NCBI GenBank assembly: GCA_009809945.1
Contig: WTPW01000010.1
Location: 1,040,590-1,104,589 of the forward strand
DNA: 64,000 nucleotides
Reading direction: 5' to 3'
Source of the DNA: Gigaspora margarita
Taxonomy: Eukaryota > Glomeromycota > Glomeromycetes > Diversisporales > Gigasporaceae
Part shown: positions 21,398 to 32,319 of the stretch, piece by piece
How the letters are laid out: each line of letters opens with the position of its first letter
How positions within the stretch are numbered: the first letter of the stretch is position 1
Made by a program: the position numbers and the translations under genes
The notes under the pieces: generated by a model
Database searches by the model: none
The model's input: the letters and a program-made list of their open reading frames with translations, nothing else
Told to the model about the DNA's origin: nothing

Positions 21398-23185
21398 TAA
21401 TATATAGTTTATAAATATATATTTATTTATATTCTTGTAACATAATTCTATCATATTATTAAAATTTATGATCTCAAAAGGATTTATATTTTCATAGCGA
21501 TACTTATTTTAAAGTTTGGTAATATAGATCTTGTTTTGCGTATATTGTATGAGCATTATTCAGGCTATTTATACAGTTTATTTATTAATTAATCTTTAAT
21601 TATTGATATTTATTTAATTTCTAATCATTGATGCTTATACAATTCTGTTATTCTTTATACATCTGAACTCATGCATTGCTTGCCTATTTTAGTATAACAT
21701 TTAGAAGTTCTAGAATCAAATTTAGGTCATATTCATTACATGAATAATATTAATTTCATCAAATGGCATACTATTCAAATGATCTTTACCCAGTAGACAT
21801 AACTGACATGATAATTCTAAAACTATAAGCTTTGACCTGACAAAACCTCTAGAGCAACCCATTCTAATCTCGGAATATCCTACTGAATTTAAAAAAATGC
21901 ATATAAGAAAAAAGGTATATATTAAGTTTTTATAATTCATACTCTTTTCATACAAGTTAAGATACTTAAACCTTAGTATATAAAACTTAATAGTATAAAA
22001 ATATAATATCTCAAAAGTAAAAAAATATATATATATTCATTAAACTTTTGTAAACTTTTACAATTGTATGCTAGTAGTGATTTTAGCAACTTGATGCACA
22101 AAATCTACAGGTATGAACAATACACTCAACAACTAATTTTCAATAAGATAAAATGTTTGAAAAGAAATTTTAAACCTTACTTGACATTGAATCTTTAGCC
22201 ACCTACCTCTTTTTTGAACAAGTACAACTTAAGTGAGTGGGTGGTTTCAATTGTAACTTCAGTGGATTCTAAATCTTCACATCTTTAAATACTAATATTT
22301 GTAGGCTTTAATAATTTTTAGATTAAAAAAAGATAAATTAAATAGCCAATCAGATTTATTTTTGCAGATTATCAATGATCTGTGATCTAAATTCTAGAAT
22401 ATTTCTGTACATCAAATCAAATTAGAAAATATCCCAAACTAAAATGGTATAATCGATATTGTTTACTTGTTTATATTTTTTTTGACCAATTAAAACAAAT
22501 GTTTACCATGCTATTTTGGCATAGTTTCAGATTAATTTTAGGCAGAATATTGGAGTTTCAGTTTTGATTATTAGCTTAAAATAATTTCAGTAGCATCATT
22601 ACCCATGAATGACCCATAGCAGAATTGTTTTATTATTCAGTATTCACCTGGATCACCCAGATAACCCACTTACAGATGACCTGTAGCAGAATTTTTTCTA
22701 TTACCTAGTGTTTATCTGAGTCACCCAGATGACCCATGCACAAGTGACCCAGGTTGGGATTTTTGTAATGGGTCTGAACACTACTTTGGGGCTCAATTGC
22801 AATCTTGGTCAATTTGACAACTAATTTGTTTTCTAGCTTATCTTAATCATAAGCAATATGTAAACTAGAACTTGTTTTATTTGAAAAAAGAAATAAAAAA
22901 ATTGAAAGACAATCTAACAAACCTTTATTATTTAATATATCTCTAGTATGTATAAGCAATTTTTGAATTTCTTTTATCAAATCTTTAGAGAAAAATTTAT
23001 TATTAAACTTTTTCTGTCTTAAAAAATATATTACATTAAATTTTCACTTTTTTATATTTGGTAGCTAAGCTAATAGAGTTTTAATAGTGCTGGCTAAAGT
23101 ACAGAGAGCTTTTTTATTATCTGACTTATAATTAAACTTGTAGTTATTATAATCATTTGATCCACAATCAGAATTATTATTATTA
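21398..23185. other. 1.8-kb spacer without recognised gene
   Basis: Unique AT-rich DNA. Near 22590-22760 the words ACCCAGATGACCCATG and ACCCAGATAACCCA recur, a short satellite-like patch. The ORF at 21722-21955 (-) has no features and is not supported as a gene. Confidence 0.4.
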
Positions 23186-23266
23186 TACAGTGGGGAACAT
23201 ATTATTATGGACACTTTTTGGGCAGCTGTCGCTCAAAATTGGGTAAGTAAATACGCATAAAATTTA

Positions 23267-23460
23267 CTGTAAATTATGGACCTATGTACCCTGGGTATTT
23301 ACATGTCTCAATCCTTGTACTCAGATATAGCTACACTATATTGAACAATATATTTTACTATATCTACTGTACTTATATACTCGGAATATAAGTTATGAAC
23401 TGGCGTTTCAAAATAGCAGGGGGTACACTGCATGGGGGTACACAGGTTCATATTTTACAG
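23267..23460. mobile_element. 194-bp TA-target MITE in the T2 terminal repeat
   Basis: Imperfect 27-bp TIRs: left CTGTAAATTATGGACCTATG, right the inverse of CATATTTTACAG with GGGTACACAGG. TA lies on both sides. Deleting it rejoins AAATTTA with TATTATGTGATTA of the host TIR. Confidence 0.8.
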
Positions 23461-24977
23461 TATATTATGTGATTACATCGCAAATTTATAATAGCGTAAT
23501 CTTATGTAAGGTCTTACAAACTGTAATATAAGCAAAATATTTCATAATATATTTCGAAATATTTCAAAATATCAAATTTTCGAAATATAACATAAGTAAT
23601 TTCAAAATATTTCGAAATATATTATGAAATATTTCAAACCCCTTTCAAAATATTTTAGGACTAGGAAACCAAGCTGAATCAGTAAATCTGTAACCTGAAT
23701 CACGCATTAGACTAATTTTTCGAAATAGTTCGAAATAGTTTGATGATATTCAAATTTTGTACTACAAGATCAGATTAGATCTTTTGTTTATAATTNGATC
23801 TTCTATTTTGTTTTTTTTTCGCTTTTTTGTTTTTATTTCATTTTTTATTTTCATTTCATTTTTTTTGTTTTTTTTTGGTTTCATTTTGTTTTTTTTAATT
23901 TTTTTTTTATTTATTTTTTTAATTTTTTTTCATTTTATTTTTATTTCGTTATTTTAAAAAACATCTTTGCAAGAAAACAAACAACTTTTCAAAACCTTGC
24001 ACAAGCCAACCCAAACTTCTAATACTTTGCAAGAATATACAACTGATGTCTCCAGCAATTTCTAATTCCAAGAATGTTTTTTTAAAGAAATAAAGATTTA
24101 GTTAGGACTTTATTTATTTTTTCATTTAACGTAAATTGTTTTTGTTTTTTGTTTTTGTTTTTTTTTTAAATTTGTTTTATTAATTTATTTTATTCTGGCA
24201 CTTTGCGAGAAAAGAACCCTACTTCCTGGCATTTTGCAAGAAAACCAACTCAGACTTTTTTGGCACTTTGCAACTTTTTTGGCATTTTGCAAGAATATTA
24301 ACCCAGCTTTCGCAATTTCTGAATTTGCAAGAACACGAACTCTTACTTTAGAGAAATGAAGATTTTGAGCTTCGTTTATATTTTTTTTATTAGTTTGCTT
24401 ACACTTTTTGTTTTTTCGTTTGTTTTTTTTTTACTTATTTTTTTTATTTTTATTTTATTTATGCATAATTTCTTCGACACTTTGCAACTTTTTCTAGCAC
24501 TTTACAAGAACACTAGCTTTAACTTCTCTGGCACTTTGCAAAAACATACTAGATTTCTCTGGCAATTTGCAAGAACACTAACATTTCTGAGAAATTTTTT
24601 TTTATTTTTTTACTTCTTTGAAGTATTTAGAAAAAGAGAACAAAACAAAGGTTATAGCCAAAACAAAAGAAATAGCCAAAATAAAAACAATAAAAAACAA
24701 AGAAGTGAAGATAATAGCTAACTGTGGGGTGAGCAAAAATAAGTATATAGGGCTAGTTTTTGTATATAGTAATAGAATAGATACAATGAAGTGTAAAAGT
24801 AGTTTAAAATAGAGCTAGTTTTTTGTATATAGTAATAAAATTAGATGCGACGAAGCGTGAAAGTATTTTAAAATATTTGTAATAATGTAAAAATAATACT
24901 AATAATGTAATATATAATAAAGTATGTAATATTAATTAAAAATATATATTTAATAAATGTAAATTATAATGTAATAA

Positions 24978-26264
24978 GGGTATAGGGCCTGTAGCCTAGT
25001 GGTCTAGGCGCCTATACTCTACACTAGAGGTTCCTGGTTCAAGTCTTAGTAGACGAAATTTTACGAATTTTTGTCCCATACTTAGTGGAAGTTCACATGA
25101 ATACTTGATTGATAGAAGGTTCTCGTAGATAGATTCTATATGGAGAAAAAGTTGGCATCATGTTCATAGTGAGAGAAGCAGAGAATATACAGAAACTCGC
25201 AAAACAGATTTATGTTTCAAGAAACACCTCTGGCACATGTGGAAGAACCAAAAATAGGAAATAAATATGTAGAGTAAAATCAGTGGCTGCACTTGAAGAC
25301 ATGTAAAAAAGCGAATGCAGAATGCAATGGGCTGGTAGTAAAAATATGACAAAAGTATACAAAGCTATGATGGGCACACCAACAGAAACCACCAATCACT
25401 TTGAACAAAAACTGGTAGTAGTCTAGTTCTAAAACCTTAGTTAGGAGTAAACTTGATTACGCAACATAGCCTATATCTAACCAACACATGGGAGTCTCCT
25501 TATATAACAAAGTTATTGCATGCTGAAAAAAGTTTGAAAAAACGTTAATGGAAGAGATAACGATTATAGTAAAAAAACAGGAAGTAAGGTGCCTACTAAG
25601 GTAGTGCCAGGCAGTGTTGTCACAGGACAGCTTTGGACAATGATTTGGACAATTTTGTACAATTTTGAACAATTAAATAAAGTAAAATTACTTAAAATTT
25701 TATTATGATAACCTATTTTAATTTTAACTGGAATGTGTTCAGCACCTAAAAAAATATATAGTTATATATTTTTTAAATAGATTTATTAATTATTAAAGCC
25801 TGAACAAGCTTTGGACAATCTTGGACGTTTGGATATTTTTGGATGTGGACAAGCCAAAAAAGGCTGTGGACAGCTAAAACGTACAACACTGGTGCTAGGT
25901 GAGGACATGGACTATACGGTAGTAGGAATATGGCCCTTCTTATGAACTTCAGCCCTCCAGTCACCAAATAGGAAGTATAAAAATTTACGAATACAGCGGA
26001 TGATCTCTAAATACTTATTTAGGAGTTAATAGAACCAGTATGAGAGATGTAGGGAATGCTAATTTAGAGAATAAAAGTAGGTTCAGAAGTATAAATCCTG
26101 TTGTGATACATACAGGAGTTAACAACTAGATAGAGTTTAACTCGAGGATAAAATAGTCCTAAATTTGACAATTAGATATTAAGAGTTTGTACTGTAATTA
26201 TGTATAAATGATTGTATAAATACTAATAAAAAATTGTGAACAAAGAGTTCACTCTTAAAAAAAA
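24978..26264 (+). mobile_element. tRNA-headed retroposon (long SINE-like), 1.29 kb
   Basis: An 18-bp perfect TSD, TAAATTATAATGTAATAA, lies at 24960-24977 and 26265-26282. The 5' head (24984-25054) is tRNA-like: TAGCCTAGTGGTCTA fits the A box and GGTTCAAGTCT the B box of an RNA polymerase III promoter. The 3' end is TTCACTCTTAAAAAAAAA. Such a structure points to LINE-driven retroposition of a pol III transcript. Minus its nested hAT MITE (25612-25891) it is about 1.0 kb, long for a SINE. No ORF is convincing. Confidence 0.88.
25612..25891. mobile_element. hAT-type MITE, family hAT-II, copy A
   Basis: The ends are CAGTGTTGTCACAGGAC and the inverse of CGTACAACACTG. The TSD is GTGCCAGG/GTGCTAGG (7 of 8). 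Inside, TTTGGACAATTTTGTACAAT words flank an inverted AT core with CAGCACCTAAAAAAATATAT. It sits within the tRNA-headed retroposon. Confidence 0.9.
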
Positions 26265-26529
26265 ATAAATTATAATGTAATAATAATAAATAAATAAATA
26301 TAAAATTTTATATTAAATTGTAAAACCTTGCAAAAACCTGTAAAAAAGTATGATTATGTGAATATGTATATCATTTATTTATTTTTTAAAATTTTAAAAA
26401 TTTGCGAAACAATGTGAAAACGTTATATAATATGCAAAATATTACCTCCTGTAAACCTTTTTTTTTATTTGATCTATTTCACAATATTTCGCAATATATT
26501 TCGAAATATTTTGAAATATTTCCATAATA

Positions 26530-26727
26530 CTGTCTTCCTCCTATATAATCACCTCCTATATAATCACATCATAGTAAAATCTTTTTATAATCACACCAAA
26601 GTCTGCAACCACTTTACTAATAAACTTATAAAAAAATACCTTTTTATAATCACATTATAATAAAAACCTTCATACAATCACACAATTTGCATGATACGGA
26701 CTGTGTGATTATAGAGGAGGAAGATAG
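26530..26727. mobile_element. 198-bp MITE with TTCCTCC ends and TATAATCAC repeats
   Basis: TA-flanked TIRs start CTGTCTTCCTCCTATATAAT and end ATTATAGAGGAGGAAGATAG. TATAATCAC occurs at least five times inside, probably as transposase-binding repeats. Related ends are at 32278 (CTATCTTTCTCCTTTACAAT) and 37400-37422. Confidence 0.8.
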
Positions 26728-28189
26728 TATAATCGTAATATAATGTAAAAATATTACATAATAAATCGTATCAATGTAAGATTTTTGTCATATTATAGGC
26801 CATAATAAATTACATAAGATTATATATATATAATTTGCTGATGTAGCTGATCTAATGATACAACATAGTAAAATTTGGTGCAATTTCATTAGATTGTACT
26901 GGTGTTATGCAAAAGTTAGTACAAAGTAGCATTTTTGGGTTTTTACGAAAATTGATTTTTGGATTTTTTTGAAATTTTTTTTTAAAAAAAATTCACAAAA
27001 AATCGATTTTTTGCTCAAACCAGTTCAAATTTCACTCAAATGTAGTGTCATACACAGATCATGTTATATATATAAAAAAAAGAATATTTGTATGACCAAT
27101 TAGCATAAAAAAAAACAAATGTGCATCTTAATTTTTTTTTTACAAAAAATGGGCATGAAGAAAGATTTAACAGAAAATCAATGAGGAGCCATAATTTATG
27201 GACACCAAAGAGGTGATTCACTTCGAACAATTGCAGCTTTGGTTGGTTGTAGTAAAAGTTCTGTGGGGAATATCATAAAGCAGTACCTAGGGGATAGTAA
27301 ATAAACGGGGGACAATATAATATTACACAAGTAGATCATTAACTCCCAAAATTGTCACATATCATTATCGGTTTGCAGTACAAGTAAATCATATAAAAAA
27401 TCTTTTTATTACTATGTTAACTAGCACTTGATGAGCTCTGCTTGTTACTGATTCAAGACATCTCATTTACATATCCTATTCACAATTTCTAAGAGAATTC
27501 CATAGAGTTTGGAAGCAAAACTGGATTCACAGTAGCCAAACACCCTATATAAAAGAAATTGCACCATTTTTAGGGTAATTTTTTTTTTAATTTTGGTTCT
27601 AAGATTGAATAAATCTAGGATTTATTCGAACTTAGAGTTATTTTTACAATTCACATTTAATTTTTCAACTTCAACTTAAACCGGTTTTAACTCGAATTTA
27701 AATAAACCCGGATAATTCAGTTTTGCGATTTTAATAAACTTGTAAAACCGAATCAACCCAAATTTAAAAAAACCGGTTTTCATGGTTGTAATAAACTAGT
27801 AGTTAGAACGTTCAAATGTCTGTGCTTTGGGTAGTTTGATAAGTTGTAAATTGGAATAGATTAGTCGTGCAACCAAAATTTAGCAGATCCGGACGGAAGG
27901 GATCAAAATTGATGAATTTTGCTAATAATCCAATAATCCATGTGCTAAATAAAATTGCCAGACACCAATTTTTTGCTATAATATAATTAGTTATTACTAT
28001 TGATAAATGCGGCCTAAACTTTGGCCAAAATCGAATTCTAGTATCTAAATAAATTGCAATAAACGCATTTTAAGGCAATCTGTTGATTGCGATAGAGAAT
28101 AGTTTATATATTCTCAGTCCATTCTATGATATTACATACCTCAGGGTAACATGAATACCAAATCCGGTATGCTCATACATAGTAGCAGT

Positions 28190-28444
28190 TAGTGTTCCTC
28201 AAATTCAAATCAAATCAAATATAGAATCAATTTGAATTTGATTTGATTCAAATATTTGGATTTGAATTTGATTTAAATTTGAATTTTTAATAGTAATTTT
28301 CAAATCAAATCAAATATTTGTCAAATCAAATCAAATTTGGCCAGATTTGAATTTGATCAAATCAAATATAGTCAAATTTGAATTTGAATTTGATCAAATA
28401 TTTGATTCAAATATTTGAAGATCAAATCAAATTGCGGAACTCTA
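28190..28444 (-). mobile_element. hAT-type MITE, family hAT-I, copy 3 (inverted)
   Basis: The ends are TAGTGTTCC and GGAACTCTA and the TSD is GTAGCAGT/GTAGTAGT (7 of 8). Orientation is opposite to copies 1, 2 and 4, and about 30 bp of the central words are missing. It is nested in element X. Confidence 0.9.
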
Positions 28445-28840
28445 GTAGTAGTATACTACACTAGCAAATTAAATGTGAATTCACTATTCTAGATGGCAGT
28501 AAACCATACACTCTGCATGCCTACATTCCTGGTATTCGATTTTTCTGTTTTATTAAATTCGATAAATCTGGTTTTATTAAATTCGATTTTTTAGTTTTAT
28601 TCAGTTTTATTAAATTCGATAAATCCGGTTTTATTAAATCCAAATATAAAATATTCGAATCGGGTTGAACCGGTTTTAAATTCGGATGCAACAATTCGGT
28701 TCCAACCTCTAACCTAGAGTATGTTATTTGGGTTTTTTATCAATAAGAGTTTTAAAATTAACGCATTTTATAAATATATAGATAGTGTTTTTGCTATATT
28801 GAATTATAAACTGAAAAATTAAAATAAGATTTTTTAATTT

Positions 28841-29008
28841 AATCTTGAAACACATCAAGACTTTTACTGTTATATGGGTATGCGGCTCTAAGATCATGAA
28901 AATTTTGGTGGTTTTCATCTTTGAAAATGCACAATGTGACATGAGTAATTACACCAAAATTTCCAGGACTTCCACTCAACATGGCAAAAAACAAATCCTT
29001 GTAAAGGT
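28841..29008 (-). pseudogene. FAD-linked oxidase (berberine-bridge-like) fragment
   Basis: The minus-strand frame gives LYKDLFFAMLSGSPGNFGVI followed by THVTL. This fits the D-L-F-W-A-x-x-G-G-x-x-G-N-F-G-V-V-T motif in the FAD-binding domain of FAD-linked oxidases (FAD_binding_4/BBE group). About 30 more residues follow (KDENHQNFHDLRAAYPYNSK) before a stop. No N-terminal FAD loop or C-terminal domain is seen. The fragment lies within element X and could be host sequence captured by the transposon. Confidence 0.65.
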
Positions 29009-29389
29009 TTGATTGGTAAAAATTTTTATTTAATTTATTATATGTATAAATTTATTGTACCAGTATTTATTTTATAATAAAAAATTGTTGAATTTATTCT
29101 TTACAATTTAAATTCGATTTTAATAATACTATTCCTTTAGTATAACCCATCTTATCCTTTCTAACACCAACCCATAGTAACCAAGAGTGTTCTCAAGCAT
29201 CAATCTTGATGCGATTTTCTAATGATCAAAAGTATGAATAGTGATATTATTGAATTGTTTAAGCACCACTCTTGTTAATAATTGTAACAGTGATCAAATT
29301 AAAGATCTCAAGTAGCTTTCATCGACTATAAGTGGTTTATTTGCCACTAATCCATTGGGAAAAAACACTCCTAAATATTACAGTATTTA

Positions 29390-30130
29390 ATTCATTAGAT
29401 ATTCCATCAGCAAAGTTTTATATCCTTTTTTTTTTGATAAGTAAATGCCTTATATTCATCTTTTTTAGCTCCTTCTGAATCATAAACCAAGAATCACATT
29501 TTAGAAATGAATAAGTTGCGGCATTTCTTTTTAGTTCTATATATGTATCAGTTTTTATTAGAATCTTGGTCTAAATCTATTGTTTCATGGGATTCTGGTA
29601 AATAATCAGGAATGGTTCTTTTTTCTTTATCATCACTATCAAAGATCGTAGCTATTAAATAGGTGATTAAAGATTTAGAACTAGTATTTAATTTATGTTT
29701 TACAAAGTAAATGAGTGTATAAGGGATACCTTTATTGTTTCTTAATGCTTTTGTTATAATATAGCAGGCACTTTTTAATGACTCGATGTCTTTGAGAAAT
29801 ATTATGAAATGCAAAATATAATTCCATAAATATAATACTCGCAACTATTATCAACTATAATCAACAAATAATTAAAATTATAAGTACATACTAGAAGTAA
29901 GATGACCAAATTTTCCAAGCAATTTTAGTCTTAGAGTATTTAAAACTTTTTGAATAGTTTCTTGTCCTGGACACCATAAATCAAGTGCCTTACTTTTATC
30001 CTTTTCAACTCCTCCTGGGTTATAAGCAAATGCCTTCTATTTATCTTTTTTAACTCCTCCTGGATTGTAAGCGAATGTCTTACATTCATCCCTTTTAGCA
30101 CTTCCCGGATTCAAGGTTATTCATTCTAAA
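29390..30130 (-). pseudogene. Repeat-protein remnant (Sel1-like?) in element X
   Basis: Between 29965 and 30115 three 45-nt units encode variants of NPGGVEKDKSKALDL and NPGGVKKDK*KAFAY; a fourth, EGAKKDEYKAFTY, lies near 29440. The GVEKDxxKAF core is like the linker between Sel1 repeats. Between them an ORF (29548-29844) ends PESHETIDLDQDSNKN and has no recognised domain. Stops break the region. Sel1 identity is a weak inference. Confidence 0.4.
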
Positions 30131-31785
30131 ATTCAAAACAGTTAGGTCAGTTTTTACATGGTGCCTCTTTTAATATTCCTTCTGACCCAAGTTAGTTGGC
30201 AGAACATGTCTCTGTTAACACTTTTTCTTTCTTTGAACTGGAGGTATTCTTGTGATATTTTAGGCATGTTACAGAAAATATATAATTCAATTTTTAAAAA
30301 CATGGAAAACTATTGTTAAACTTTTACGAAGTTAGCTACCAGCCTTCAGTTATTCTGAATTTCAGAAAAAAATCTATATTCAAATAGCTATTAAAATTTT
30401 TTTGAAGGTTTGATACGATAATATTTTATCTGTATATAAATCAATATGTAAATCTATATCGTGACAATTTTGAAGATCGATTATCTACTTGTGTAATATT
30501 GAGTTGTCCTCCCCATTTATTTACTATCCCCTAGGCAGTACTATAAGTCAGGTACAAAAATTCAAAAAAAAAGAACTGGTTGACCAAAAACTCTAATACT
30601 TTCGGATCTTGAAAACTTTAAAAACTTAGTCACAAATGGCAATTGCTATCTCAGCCTTATACAAACAACTAACCTATACAATTGTCAAAACAAAAAAAAA
30701 CAATTTTTGAGAATACCATGTGCTGTACTTTGTACAGTTTGGGCTTGTCTTTGTGTATCACCCCCAAAGCCTCTTATTATGACTGAGAATATAGAAAAAA
30801 GGTATAAATGAGCACTTGAACATCAGGATATAGTCAGACAAGACCTATATACATCCTTTTCTGGGTTCCTCTGACACGAACCAAATAAAAATAGGTGTTA
30901 GTAATATCATAGAGCCAGATGCTCTTGTTAAAAAATCGTAGTATAAAATACTACCAGAACATTGTCACAGACTATCACTAGCATCTCCAATTGGATTGAT
31001 GCTTGTATAAAAATTGGGAACAGACCCATCAAATATTATAATATAGTTTGTTTGTTTTTTTTATATAAAAATATAAAAAAAAAAATTTGAAAATGCAAAA
31101 TTTTGGCTTTCATACAAATAAAAAAATCAAATTTTTAGAATTTTTTCCATAATTTCTGTGTAATGTAATGAAATCATATAAAATTTAGTATGTTGTACCA
31201 TGAGATTGGGTAGTCATGTGATATAAATTTCATATTGTGTTTACTTACCCAATTTTGAGCAATAGCTGCCCAAAAAGTGTCCATAATAATATATCCCCCA
31301 CTGTAGCTATTTGAGTTACTCAAATATTTATTAGTTTTGGTACTATTGTAGTAAACAAGGAGCCAGCTCTAGTACAAACAGTTTGATTAAAATTAGTTAA
31401 GATATGCATGTTGTTAGTAGATAAAATTTTATATACTTCAATATGTTTTCAAATAATTAATTAATTGCCAATTCAGATAAGATTAGCAATATTTTTATAT
31501 TTAAAATTGGGCAAAACAAATATATAAACAATATAGTATAAAATCTGAATTAGGCCTATATATATATAATTTTTATATGATTTAAAGAATTTTAAAGACG
31601 TTTTTGCTTATATTTTCTTATCTACAGGTTCGATTTTAATGAAATTTTACTAGTGGATGCACAAGAACCTGCACTACAACTTTACTTAGAGCCAAAAATA
31701 ATATTTATTTAGTACAAAAAACTTTTTATAAGGGTTATTATCAGATTTACTAATATATTGTTTATATATTTGTTTATCCAATTTC

Positions 31786-32045
31786 TAGAGTTCCACAATT
31801 TGATTTGATTTGATTTGATCAAATATTTGATCTTAAATCAAATTCAAATACAGAAATTTCAAATCAAATCAAATTCAAATTGACAAAATATTCAATTCAA
31901 TTCAAAAATATTTAAAAAAATTACAAATAAATTTAATCTGATTTGATTTAATTTGATTAAATCAAATTCAAATCAAGAGCTTTTTCAATTCAATCAAATT
32001 CAAATATGCCTAATATTCAATTTGATTCGACTTTGAAGAACCCTA
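31786..32045 (-). mobile_element. hAT-type MITE, variant of family hAT-I
   Basis: A perfect 8-bp TSD, CCAATTTC, at 31778-31785 and 32046-32053. The ends are TAGAGTTCC and GAACCCTA. It is built from the same CAAATTTGATTTGA words but a different interior, shared with the split copy at 39494-41229 (ATTAGGCATATTTGAATTTG in the inverse strand). It is thus a second subfamily. Confidence 0.92.
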
Positions 32046-32319
32046 CCAATTTCAAATATAGTAATAATATAGCTATAGTGCCAATCTTATCTGAATTAGT
32101 AATTAATTTTTTTGATAAATGCAATAAAAAGTAATAGCAAACTTAATCAACAAATTGTAAATAAAGGTAACAGATATGTATTTAAAAGTAGAGCCTTCTG
32201 TGAATATATTATATAAATAATGGCAAAAGACTCTACTCTAAATATTTTCTGAAACAAGGAATAAGCACATTTTTAATACTATCTTTCTCCTTTACAATCA
32301 CCTTTTCTATAGTCACAAC

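Larger units (their letters stand above)
23476..26843 (-). mobile_element. Non-autonomous TA-target element E1, copy a (3.4 kb with nested retroposon)
   Basis: The ends CATCGCAAATTTATA and the inverse of TATAATTTGCTGATG are flanked by TA; deleting the element restores the T2 TIR (GTGATTAGCTGATCTAATG). Subterminal TTTCGAAATATTT palindromes occur at both ends. The inside has a C-rich/T-rich tract, a field of GGCACTTTGCAAGAA words (24180-24600), and a block ending GAGCAAAAATAAGTATATAG, all inverted relative to copy b (49426-52023). A retroposon (24978-26264) and a MITE (26530-26727) sit inside it. The T-rich ORFs at 23757 and 24356 are composition artefacts. Confidence 0.85.
27287..30534. mobile_element. 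3.25-kb element X with 75-bp TIRs and a 7-bp TSD
   Basis: TIRs of about 75 bp begin CTAGGGGATAGTAAATAAAC and are inverted at 30460-30534. The flanks GCAGTAC (27280-27286 and 30535-30541) form a perfect 7-bp TSD, which fits neither hAT (8) nor MULE (9). Cargo includes an FAD-oxidase fragment (28841-29008, -), a repeat-containing coding remnant (29390-30130, -), two AACCGG/TTTTATTAAATTCGATAAA-rich blocks, and a hAT-I MITE. No transposase is recognised, so it is likely non-autonomous. Confidence 0.85.
27149..30890 (+). pseudogene. T2 transposase pseudogene, split and catalytically deleted
   Basis: ATG at 27149 opens the same N-terminal domain as T1 (KKDLTENQ*GAIIYGHQRG, then IAALVGCSKSSVGNIIKQY). 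The gene breaks at 27286 with the 3.25-kb insertion and resumes at 30542 with a region equivalent to T1's central part (ENTMCCTLYSLGLSL). The QDN and DLNxIEN motifs present in T1 are missing. The N-terminal stop sits at the same codon as in T1, so it predates the split of the two copies or arose by the same CGA-to-TGA change. Confidence 0.8.
23188..31303 (+). mobile_element. Tc1/mariner-like transposon T2, expanded to 8.1 kb by nested insertions
   Basis: The ends CAGTGGGGAACATATTATTA and the inverse of ATAATATATCCCCCACTG lie between TA dinucleotides, and both continue into TIRs like those of T1 (GCTCAAAATTGGGTAAGTAA on both sides). The left TIR is broken by a 194-bp MITE (23267) and a 3.4-kb E1 element (23476); deleting both restores a continuous TIR that aligns with T1. 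The transposase is broken by a 3.25-kb element (27287). Removing the three insertions leaves about 1.3 kb, shorter than T1 because the catalytic part is deleted. Confidence 0.9.

Noticed and set aside
23757..24721. Membrane-protein-like ORFs rich in F and I
   Set aside because: They arise from T-rich low-complexity sequence inside E1 and have no counterpart conserved as a frame in copy b.
24984..25054. tRNA gene
   Set aside because: A and B boxes are present, but the copy heads a retroposon with an A-tail and 18-bp TSD and lacks a convincing paired acceptor stem.
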